This document shows positions 1 through 5,218 of a stretch of DNA of 6,028 bases, piece by piece (position 1 is the stretch's first letter; each line of letters starts with the position of its first letter). Origin of the DNA: Pyrinomonadaceae bacterium (GTDB lineage Bacteria; Acidobacteriota; Blastocatellia; Pyrinomonadales; Pyrinomonadaceae). Position numbers and translations under genes: made by a program. Location: positions 1-6,028 of the forward strand of contig JACCRA010000451.1 of NCBI GenBank assembly GCA_013813825.1, given 5' to 3'. Below the pieces are notes generated by a model, which made no database searches, had not been told where the DNA came from, and saw nothing but the letters and a program-made list of their open reading frames with translations.

Positions 1-71
1 CCTGTGGAAGAGAGCGCGAACACGGCACAGAGAGCGAGAGTCAGCACTGCAATCAACCAACGACGCGACAT
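1..71 (-). CDS. N-terminus of an exported or membrane-anchored protein (3' end outside the window)
   Basis: Only 23 full codons are visible: MSRRWLIAVLTLALC then AVFALSST, with the frame continuing past the edge. The pattern is that of a Sec signal peptide or N-terminal anchor: a short basic n-region (SRR) followed by a hydrophobic stretch of about 17 residues ending in AxxLSS. The start is supported by AAGGA 6 nt upstream and by a 9-nt gap from the preceding gene. The single Cys at residue 15 is not in a clear lipobox. No function can be assigned; an envelope protein co-expressed with the LPS-core genes is the natural guess. Confidence 0.6.
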   Translation of the reverse strand, partial: MSRRWLIAVLTLALCAVFALSST

Positions 72-77
72 AATCAA

Positions 78-82
78 TCCTT
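78..82 (-). promoter_or_regulatory. Shine-Dalgarno AAGGA overlapping the methyltransferase stop codon
   Basis: AAGGA lies 6 nt before the ATG at 71 and shares two bases with the TAA stop (83-81) of the membrane methyltransferase. It supports the ATG of the downstream partial gene and suggests coupled translation of the two. Confidence 0.6.
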
Positions 83-617
83 AATTCATCAGCGCGGCTT
101 TCAAAGCGAGCACGCCCAGCGCGATGAGCAGGCCGAGCGCGGCGCGGTATTCGCGGTAACGCAGGTACAACTCCGAGTCGAACTTGATCGCCTTCTGCCC
201 GGCGGCACGGTACGGCGTCAGGCGCGGGAAAAAGAGCGGAACGGCTCGCGCGTAACGGCGGTAATCGTCGCCGAACAATTCCACTAACGTCTGCGCTTCG
301 ACGCGCATCACCGGCAAATAGATGCCAAAAAAAAGGAGCGCGAAAGCGCCGCCCAAGAGCAGCCAGCGCCCGGCCGCGACGGTGAAGCCAAGACCGAGAA
401 TGAAACTGCCGAGGTAGAGCGGATTGCGTGTGAAAGCATAAGGGCCGGAGACGGCGAGGGCGTCGTTCTTTCTGATATGCCCGCTCGCCCACGCGCGCAG
501 GAGCAGCCCACCGGCGGCCACTAACGCGCCAATCGCAAGCGTCAACGGGCGCGGCCGGGCCAGCAACATGAACACGGACGCGCACGCGAAGCCGAGCGGC
601 ACGCGCCAACGCTGCAT
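81..617 (-). CDS. Integral-membrane methyltransferase, isoprenylcysteine carboxyl methyltransferase/phospholipid methyltransferase type
   Basis: This is a small multi-pass protein of 178 aa with hydrophobic segments at about 6-20, 24-43, 67-83, 85-103 and 158-176. The family signature GPYAFTRNPLYLG (58-70) is followed by Glu107 (VEAQTL) and GDDYRRYARAVP (116-127), the SAM-binding C-terminal region shared by isoprenylcysteine carboxyl methyltransferases and bacterial phosphatidylethanolamine N-methyltransferase relatives. Such proteins methylate lipid-linked or membrane substrates with SAM; this one's substrate cannot be read. It follows waaC and precedes an exported-protein gene by 9 nt, so a cell-envelope role is likely. 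The ATG at 617 follows a GGGCGGG run by 6 nt; a TTG at 638, 10 nt after GGAG, would add seven residues and cannot be excluded. The gene carries an 8-base T run (coding strand, 334-327), unusual in this GC-rich context. Confidence 0.8.
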   Translation of the reverse strand: MQRWRVPLGFACASVFMLLARPRPLTLAIGALVAAGGLLLRAWASGHIRKNDALAVSGPYAFTRNPLYLGSFILGLGFTVAAGRWLLLGGAFALLFFGIYLPVMRVEAQTLVELFGDDYRRYARAVPLFFPRLTPYRAAGQKAIKFDSELYLRYREYRAALGLLIALGVLALKAALMN

Positions 618-677
618 CCATGTCCCGCCCTTACGCAAAAGATACCATCTCCAATAGCTGAGTTTTCATGTTCGGCG

Positions 678-1751
678 TTAGGCTTGAATAATCTCTAAGT
701 GTTGAGGTTGAACTACTCGCTTTAACCTCTCTTCCACTGCAAGCAGCACGCGCTCGACTTCGATGTCCATGCACACCCATTGCGAACAGGCGCGGCGGTG
801 GCAATCAACGCGGCACGAAATATCTTGACGATCAACATAAATGTCTTCATTGCGCGGCGAGCCGTTGCGCCACCATTCCGTCGGGCCGAAGAGGCCAACG
901 ACGGGCGCGCCCGCCGCGATTGCCAAGTGCGTCGGGCCGGTGTCGCCGCCGACATAAACTGAGGCGCGACGCGCGAGGGCGACGTAACCTTTCAAGGAAA
1001 GGCTCACGATTTGCGCGCCACCTTCCTGACTGTGGCGCACGACCGTCTCGGCCAACTCCTGTTCCCCCGGTCCGAAAGTGACGAGCGAGCGCAGTTGAAA
1101 ACTTCTCCACAACTTATCGGCGAGCGCGCCGAAACGCTCGGCGCTCCATAGTTTGGTCGGCCACCCGCCACCGGGATTGAGAATCGCGAATCGTCCGCCG
1201 GCCGCCCGTGCCGCCCTGTCAGCTTCGCGCTCACACTCGCGCGAAACTGACAACGGAAACTCGAACTCTGAAGCGTCTTCCGGCACATGGATACCGAGCG
1301 CGGCTGAGGCGAGCGATAAATTTTTACGGATGACATGTGCGCGCGGCAGGACGGGAAATGTTTTGGTTAGTAAGAAGCGACTGGCCGGTTCGCGCAAGTG
1401 TTCGCGCGCGAAGCCGTAACAGTGAGACGCGCCTGAGAGGCGTGTGATGAAAGCGGATTTAAGAAGTCCCTGAAAGTCTAAAGCCAGATCGAAGGCCGAG
1501 GCGCGTAGCCGACGCAACTGCTGACGCGGTGCCAGCAGCGTCTCCCCAGACACCGGCCAGCGCCTCAGCGCCTTCGTGTCGATTTCGATGAGACGATCCA
1601 CGAACGGGTTGTCCCGCAAAATCTCTGCCGACCGCCGCTCCACCACCCAAGAAATTTCCGCACGCGGCAACGCCCGCCGCACCGCCGCCAACGCCGGCAA
1701 GGTGTGAACAATGTCGCCGATACTTCCAAGTTTAACGATTAAAATTCGCAT
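678..1751 (-). CDS. waaC: ADP-heptose:LPS heptosyltransferase I (GT9, WaaC-type)
   Basis: This GT9 enzyme would add the first heptose to Kdo of the LPS inner core at the cytoplasmic membrane. From the ATG at 1751 it is 357 aa, somewhat longer than E. coli WaaC. The N-terminus MRILIVKLGSIGDIVHTLPA is typical and puts the catalytic-type Asp at 13, as in E. coli. Other motifs are LDFQGLLKSA (91-100), NPGGGWPTKLW (192-202, with the donor-phosphate Lys200), GGDTGPTHLA (268-277, Asp270 and His275) and GLFGPT (286-291). A four-cysteine cluster (Cys313, 317, 322, 327) near the C-terminus resembles the one in the WaaF-type neighbour. An upstream in-frame TTG (1772) would add MSLVTVV from within a hairpin and is not preferred. 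No Shine-Dalgarno is visible; translation may depend on rfaE2. WaaC rather than another GT9 is inferred from the N-terminal motif and context. Confidence 0.87.
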   Translation of the reverse strand: MRILIVKLGSIGDIVHTLPALAAVRRALPRAEISWVVERRSAEILRDNPFVDRLIEIDTKALRRWPVSGETLLAPRQQLRRLRASAFDLALDFQGLLKSAFITRLSGASHCYGFAREHLREPASRFLLTKTFPVLPRAHVIRKNLSLASAALGIHVPEDASEFEFPLSVSRECEREADRAARAAGGRFAILNPGGGWPTKLWSAERFGALADKLWRSFQLRSLVTFGPGEQELAETVVRHSQEGGAQIVSLSLKGYVALARRASVYVGGDTGPTHLAIAAGAPVVGLFGPTEWWRNGSPRNEDIYVDRQDISCRVDCHRRACSQWVCMDIEVERVLLAVEERLKRVVQPQHLEIIQA

Positions 1752-1756
1752 AACCA

Positions 1757-1806
1757 CAGTGACGAGTGACAAGTTAAAACCAAGAGCTTGTCATTGCTCG
1801 TCACTG
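1757..1806 (-). repeat. Imperfect inverted repeat (hairpin) over the rfaE2 stop and before the waaC start
   Basis: On the coding strand, arm 1806-1787 (CAGTGACGAGcaaTGACAAG) pairs with arm 1773-1757 (CTTGTCACTCGTCACTG). This gives 17 base pairs interrupted only by a 3-nt bulge, with a 13-nt loop (1786-1774). The first arm contains the rfaE2 TGA (1793-1791). The second arm ends 5 nt before the waaC ATG, so the whole leader of waaC is in the stem and no Shine-Dalgarno is visible. No T-run follows, so it is not a classic intrinsic terminator. The arms are built from CAGTGAC-like heptamers, a word also present in the gmhB repeat patch (3407-3401). Confidence 0.75.
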
Positions 1807-2327
1807 GTCGCTGTTTTCTCGACCGGCCGGTTGAGTTGGATGACCATGTGCGAAGACGAGTGGTCTTTCGGATCGCCGACGATGGCGACGCGCCCGCCGT
1901 AGGATCGCACCACGTCGCGTTCGGGAACGGTGTCAATCGTATAGTCGGTCCCTTTGGCGTGAACGTCGGGGCGGATCGCGAGGAGCAACGCCGCGACCGT
2001 CGGCTCGTGAAAGATCGTGACCATATCGACGGCGCGCAAGGCGGCGATCACTTCGGCGCGTTCGCGTTCGCAAACGAATGGACGACCCGCGCCTTTCAGC
2101 GCCCGCACCTGCTCGTCGGCGTTGATCCCGACGACCAGCAGATCGCCGAGCGCGTTCGCCGCTTCGAGGTAGCGGACGTGCCCGACGTGCAGCACGTCGA
2201 AGCAGCCGTTGGCGAGCACGACGCGCGCCCCGTTCTTCCGCGCAATCGCGATCCGCGCAATCAAGCGATTGCGCTCGATGATGCGCGTGCCGGCTTCGGC
2301 TCTCGGTTGTTCGTCAGTCAAACCCAT
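1791..2327 (-). CDS. rfaE2: D-glycero-beta-D-manno-heptose 1-phosphate adenylyltransferase (RfaE domain II)
   Basis: This cytoplasmic cytidylyltransferase-fold enzyme joins heptose 1-phosphate to AMP from ATP, giving ADP-heptose for the WaaC and WaaF enzymes. From the ATG at 2327 it is 178 aa, matching the adenylyltransferase half of E. coli HldE. Motifs are [16 protein letters not shown] (39-54) with the nucleotide-binding HxGH (47-50), a [14 protein letters not shown] segment (81-94) like RPxxxxxxRxxx[12 protein letters not shown] (119-129) and RSYGGRV (141-147). The segment aligned with the usual GCSTT is instead PKDHSSS (153-159). In-frame TTG (2339) and GTG (2336) starts also exist; ATG is preferred for codon type and a weak GGTG 6 nt upstream. 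It starts 23 nt after the kinase stop. The last residues (TATSDEQ) are encoded by one arm of a hairpin that includes the stop codon. Also called HldC. Confidence 0.92.
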   Translation of the reverse strand: MGLTDEQPRAEAGTRIIERNRLIARIAIARKNGARVVLANGCFDVLHVGHVRYLEAANALGDLLVVGINADEQVRALKGAGRPFVCERERAEVIAALRAVDMVTIFHEPTVAALLLAIRPDVHAKGTDYTIDTVPERDVVRSYGGRVAIVGDPKDHSSSHMVIQLNRPVEKTATSDEQ

Positions 2328-2350
2328 AACTGTCACCAACCCGCTCGCCG

Positions 2351-3364
2351 CTAATCAGGCATCTCTTTAAGAGAGGCCAGTAACTCCTGCGCGGTGACGA
2401 CGGCCGTGCCGCGCTTCATAACGACGATGCCGCCGGCGTGGTTGGCGAGGTGCGCGGCGTCGGTATAGCTGGCCCCGAGCGCCAGCGCCAGCGCGTAGGT
2501 GGCGATCACTGTGTCGCCCGCGCCGGTCACGTCCACCGCCTCACGCGAGCCGACAGCGGGGAAGTGCTCCGGCTCGCGTCCGAGTTCGGCGAGCGTCATG
2601 CCCTGATTACCGCGTGTCACTAGTAGCGCCTGAAAGCCGAGCCGTGCGCGCATCTCTTTCGCCGCCGCTTCGAGCGCGGCAGTGTCGCCGATGCGCCGAC
2701 CCAACACCTGCTCGACTTCGTCTTCGTTAGGCGTCGCCGAAGTCAACCCGACGAAGTCCAGCAGGCGGAAGCGCGAATCGACTAGCACCGGCACCCGGCC
2801 CGCCGCCTTGATACCCCGCAACGTCTTAGCGATTTCGGCCCCCGCCACGCCGTAGTTGTAATCAGAAACAATCACGGCGTCGGCGGTGGCGATGTTTTCA
2901 TTCAGGCGCGTCGCCAGTTGCGCCCGAATGCCGTCGTCGGTTAAGGGCGCGCTCTCGTAATCGACGCGGATCACTTGCTGGCGCATCGAATGCGCCTGGC
3001 CGGCGAGGATGCGGACTTTCGTCGCCGTGCGCTGCTGCGGCGCACGCACGACGCCGCGACAATCAACGCCCATATCGCGCAGGCGCAGCACCAATGCCTG
3101 CCCCGCCTGATCCTGTCCGACCACTCCGATTAGCGCCGCGCGCGCGCCAAGCGCCGCTAGATTAGCCGCGCAGTTGGCCGCCCCGCCCGGCACTGTCTCC
3201 GTCCGCTCGTGCCGCAAAATCATGACCGGAGCCTCGCGCGAGACGCGGCTGATCTCGCCGTAGAGAAACTGATCGGCCACCAGATCGCCGACGACGACGA
3301 TCCGCCGCTGCGGAAAAAAGTTGACCAAAGCCGTGAGGCGTTCTTTCAGAGAAATGGCTTTCAT
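2351..3364 (-). CDS. rfaE1: D-glycero-beta-D-manno-heptose-7-phosphate kinase (PfkB family; RfaE domain I)
   Basis: This cytoplasmic kinase phosphorylates heptose 7-phosphate at O-1 with ATP, making the bisphosphate that GmhB uses. The 337-aa protein has the ribokinase/PfkB fold signatures: [18 protein letters not shown] (23-40) with SREAP (42-46), the Gly-rich GGAANCAAN (60-68), VSDYNYG (166-172), TPNEDE (211-216) and the PfkB signature DVTGAGDT (278-285), in which Asp284 is the catalytic base. The length matches the kinase half of E. coli HldE; here it is a separate protein followed at once by the adenylyltransferase. The ATG at 3364 fits the family N-terminus, but a CTGACCT heptamer array lies ahead of it instead of a Shine-Dalgarno, so reinitiation after gmhB (17 nt upstream) is plausible. 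It ends in TAG. Also known as HldA. A sugar kinase of another PfkB subgroup is unlikely in this context. Confidence 0.93.
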   Translation of the reverse strand: MKAISLKERLTALVNFFPQRRIVVVGDLVADQFLYGEISRVSREAPVMILRHERTETVPGGAANCAANLAALGARAALIGVVGQDQAGQALVLRLRDMGVDCRGVVRAPQQRTATKVRILAGQAHSMRQQVIRVDYESAPLTDDGIRAQLATRLNENIATADAVIVSDYNYGVAGAEIAKTLRGIKAAGRVPVLVDSRFRLLDFVGLTSATPNEDEVEQVLGRRIGDTAALEAAAKEMRARLGFQALLVTRGNQGMTLAELGREPEHFPAVGSREAVDVTGAGDTVIATYALALALGASYTDAAHLANHAGGIVVMKRGTAVVTAQELLASLKEMPD

Positions 3365-3371
3365 AAGTCGA

Positions 3372-3392
3372 AGGTCAGAGGTCAGAGGTCAG
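3372..3392. repeat. Three tandem AGGTCAG heptamers at the gmhB/kinase junction
   Basis: Three exact 7-nt copies of AGGTCAG on the + strand (CTGACCT on the coding strand). The gmhB stop codon (3384-3382) lies inside the array, and the array ends 7 nt before the kinase ATG. It thus occupies the place where the kinase's ribosome-binding site should be, and no purine-rich Shine-Dalgarno is visible there. A single related word (TGACCTT on the coding strand) occurs just before the waaF ATG. Confidence 0.85.
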
Positions 3393-3993
3393 TGCTGCTA
3401 GTCACTGTCCTCTCCCCGCTCCCCGCTGCTTTCATTATCGCGTGCACCGCTGCGAGCAAATCTTCGGCGACGAGGTCGGGGCTGTGTTGCCAAGCGTCGC
3501 GTTGGTATTCCCATTCGCCGCGCCCGTAGCCGCTCAACACCAGTGCGGCGCGAATGCCGGCGTTGCGCGCCAACTCCGTATCACCGTAGCGGTCGCCGAT
3601 CATCCAACTGGCATCGAGATCGATGTCAAAGTCCTGAGCCGCGCGCTGGATCAGCCCGGGCCGTGGCTTGCGGCAGTCGCAGTCGAGTTGGTAGGGCGGC
3701 GCGCCGACCGTCGGATGATGCGGGCAATAATAGATCGCGTCCAGCCGCGCGCCGCCGCGCGCCAGTTCGTCGCTCAACACTGCGTGTACCGCATCGATCA
3801 ACTCTTCGGCGAAGTAGCCGCGCGCCACGCCCGCTTGATTCGTGATTAAGATCGCCAACCAATTTGCGTCGTTCAACAGTTTGACGGCTTCGGCCGCGAA
3901 AGGAAAGACGCGGTAACGCGATGGATGATTGACGTACCCGACCTCTTCGGAGATGGTCCCGTCGCGGTCGATGAAGACGGCCGGGCGCTTCAA
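3382..3993 (-). CDS. gmhB: D-glycero-D-manno-heptose 1,7-bisphosphate 7-phosphatase (GmhB, HAD family)
   Basis: GmhB removes the 7-phosphate of heptose 1,7-bisphosphate in the cytoplasm, between the kinase and adenylyltransferase steps encoded just downstream. The 203-aa protein has the HAD motifs in order: DRDGT (9-13; nucleophile Asp9, acid/base Asp11), TNQAGVARG (51-59, motif II Thr51), Lys109 in CRKPRPG (motif III) and GDRYGD (133-138, motif IV acids). The GmhB-specific zinc loop is intact as Cys90, His92, Cys105, Cys107, as in the E. coli enzyme. The start is TTG, overlapping the waaF stop by 4 nt (TTGA) and backed by GGAGG 7 nt upstream, so translation is likely coupled to waaF. Family sequence seems to end near residue 188; the tail from about 190 (SGERTVTSSTDL) is encoded by the heptamer-repeat patch, and the TGA lies within a repeat unit. 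Anomer preference (alpha or beta) cannot be read. Confidence 0.93.
   Translation of the reverse strand: MKRPAVFIDRDGTISEEVGYVNHPSRYRVFPFAAEAVKLLNDANWLAILITNQAGVARGYFAEELIDAVHAVLSDELARGGARLDAIYYCPHHPTVGAPPYQLDCDCRKPRPGLIQRAAQDFDIDLDASWMIGDRYGDTELARNAGIRAALVLSGYGRGEWEYQRDAWQHSPDLVAEDLLAAVHAIMKAAGSGERTVTSSTDL
3412..3425. repeat. Two tandem CTCCCCG heptamers in the 3' end of gmhB
   Basis: Two exact tandem copies of CTCCCCG on the + strand (CGGGGAG on the coding strand), followed by a partial CTG. They encode part of the GmhB tail (GSGER region). With the AGGTCAG array 20 nt away they make a repeat patch of about 55 nt spanning the gmhB/kinase junction. Confidence 0.7.
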
Positions 3994-5117
3994 CTCACAA
4001 CCTCCAGACCGGGCGCGCGGCGAGTCATCCTCTCAAGCAGTGACACGGCGCGGGCGAAAATTTCTTCCGCCGAGATCGCCGTCATGCAGCGATGATCAAT
4101 CGGACAGTCGCGCAGCATACACGGCGCGCAGTCGGGCGGGCGACGGACGACTTCCGCGCTTGGTCCAAAAGGTCGCGTCGTCGCCGGGTTGGTCGGCCCG
4201 AAGATGACGAGCGTCTGAACTCCGAGCGCCGCCGCGATGTGGGCGGGGCCGGTGTCGTTGGTGATGAGCAGATCGACGACGCGCAACACGGCGACCGTCT
4301 CCGCAAGGCTCATTTCTCCCGTCAACACCGTCGGGTGTTGGCGCATGTGAGCGGAAACTTGCTGTGTCACGTCCGATTCTTCGAGTGCACCGATGATGAT
4401 GACCTGTGCGCCCGCCTGCGCGATCAGTTGATCGGCCAGCGCGGCGTAGCGTTCCGCCGGCCAACGCTTCGCGCGGCTGTTGGTCGAGCCGGGGCAGAGG
4501 ACAACGATTGGTTGATCCCGCTTGATGCCATAACGCCGCAAGAGTTGCGCCGCCGCGTCGCCACGTGCTGGCGCGACGTGCAGCGCGAAATCAGGCTCGC
4601 GCACTGCCACGCGCGGAGCGTCGCCGCTCTGTGCCAGCAGTTGTTCAATTTCTCTAACGAGCTGCCGGTAGTAAAGAACCTCATGCCGCTCACCGCGCCA
4701 CGCAGGGGCAGCGAAGGGATGCGTGAGTAGCCGGCGACGATTCTGTGTCGCATAGCCAACGCGCAACGGCACGCGCGCGGCGGCGGCGATTAACGCTGGG
4801 GCGAAAGCGTTCGGCAGCAGCAACGCGAGATCGAAGCGCCGTCGCCGCCACTCCCATATTTGTCGCAGCCAAGAGCGGGGCTGGTTCGCTTCGTCCGCAA
4901 CGAGCAGCACATCGTCGATGAAGTCCGCGCCCTCGAAAATGTCTCTGGCCCACGGTCGCGTGACGAGCGTGATGTGCGTGGCGGGCAAGAGTTGTCGCAG
5001 ATCGCGTAGCGCCGGGACAGTCATCACCGCGTCGCCGACCCAGTTGACGCCGCGCACCGCCACGCGCTCGATGTGCTGTGAATTGAAATCTCGCAACGAA
5101 AAATCGCGGGGCCACAT
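3990..5117 (-). CDS. waaF: ADP-heptose:LPS heptosyltransferase II (GT9, WaaF-type)
   Basis: This GT-B enzyme of family GT9 (375 aa) would transfer the second heptose from ADP-heptose to the LPS inner core at the cytoplasmic face of the inner membrane. Visible motifs are NWVGDAVMTVPAL (25-37, with the family's catalytic-type Asp at 29), LLPNAF (100-105), CPGS...AKRWP (208-220), NDTGPAHIAAALG (287-299) and FGPT (306-309). The WaaF-style C-terminal cysteine pattern is Cys330, Cys333, Cys338, Cys344 within CxxCxLRxCPxDHRCM. About 17 residues precede the usual N-terminal strand (RVAVRGVNW), and the ATG at 5117 has no Shine-Dalgarno. A GTG at 5063 would give a family-like N-terminus, so the start is uncertain. 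It ends TGA inside the gmhB start (TTGA overlap). WaaF rather than WaaC is favoured by the WVGDxVM and LPNxF motifs; acceptor specificity is inferred. Confidence 0.88.
   Translation of the reverse strand: MWPRDFSLRDFNSQHIERVAVRGVNWVGDAVMTVPALRDLRQLLPATHITLVTRPWARDIFEGADFIDDVLLVADEANQPRSWLRQIWEWRRRRFDLALLLPNAFAPALIAAAARVPLRVGYATQNRRRLLTHPFAAPAWRGERHEVLYYRQLVREIEQLLAQSGDAPRVAVREPDFALHVAPARGDAAAQLLRRYGIKRDQPIVVLCPGSTNSRAKRWPAERYAALADQLIAQAGAQVIIIGALEESDVTQQVSAHMRQHPTVLTGEMSLAETVAVLRVVDLLITNDTGPAHIAAALGVQTLVIFGPTNPATTRPFGPSAEVVRRPPDCAPCMLRDCPIDHRCMTAISAEEIFARAVSLLERMTRRAPGLEVVS
4001..4005 (-). promoter_or_regulatory. Shine-Dalgarno GGAGG deciding the TTG start of gmhB
   Basis: A perfect GGAGG lies inside the last codons of waaF, 7 nt before the TTG at 3993. 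It fixes that TTG as the gmhB start. No in-frame ATG or GTG lies between it and the conserved DRDGT motif, so no later start is possible without losing the active site. This is the strongest ribosome-binding site in the cluster. Confidence 0.8.
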
Positions 5118-5218
5118 TAAAGGTCAGGCCGAAAGATGAAATGAATGCTCAAGTCAGTTCGTTCGCCAGTCGGCTTTCGCTCTTGCAAATTTTGAGCTTG
5201 CTGCTATGCCCCGGCAAC
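5118..5218. other. Intergenic gap between the SDR gene and waaF
   Basis: This 101-nt gap is the largest in the window and the only place where an internal promoter is plausible. On the minus strand there is a weak sigma-70-like pair, TTGCCG (5217-5212) and CAAAAT (5194-5189), 17 nt apart, each matching 4 of 6 consensus bases; this is too weak to call. The word TGACCTT lies 2 nt before the waaF ATG and matches a repeat word ahead of the kinase gene. I see no ORF, tRNA, terminator or strong hairpin. Confidence 0.4.

Noticed and set aside
1757..1806. Intrinsic (Rho-independent) terminator between rfaE2 and waaC
   Set aside because: The stem is long, but no T-run follows on the coding strand; the waaC ATG comes 5 nt later and the operon continues.
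1788..2354. Long plus-strand ORF (188 codons) opposite the adenylyltransferase gene
   Set aside because: It lies antisense to a gene with clear family motifs. It arises from GC-rich codon bias on the other strand and shows no recognisable domain or ribosome-binding site.
3372..3425. CRISPR array or binding-site iterons
   Set aside because: Units are 7 nt with no spacers, only two to three copies, and in coding sequence or a short leader; this fits short tandem heptads, not CRISPR or origin iterons.
3442..3849. Plus-strand ORF (135 codons) opposite gmhB
   Set aside because: Antisense shadow of gmhB, whose HAD and zinc-loop residues are intact on the minus strand.
4092..4730. Long plus-strand ORF (212 codons) opposite waaF
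   Set aside because: Arg-rich, low-complexity shadow translation of a GC-rich coding region; waaF on the other strand has all the GT9 motifs.
5189..5217. Sigma-70-like promoter ahead of waaF (TTGCCG, 17 nt, CAAAAT)
   Set aside because: Only 4 of 6 matches in each box and overlapping the end of the preceding gene region; expected by chance in a 101-nt gap.
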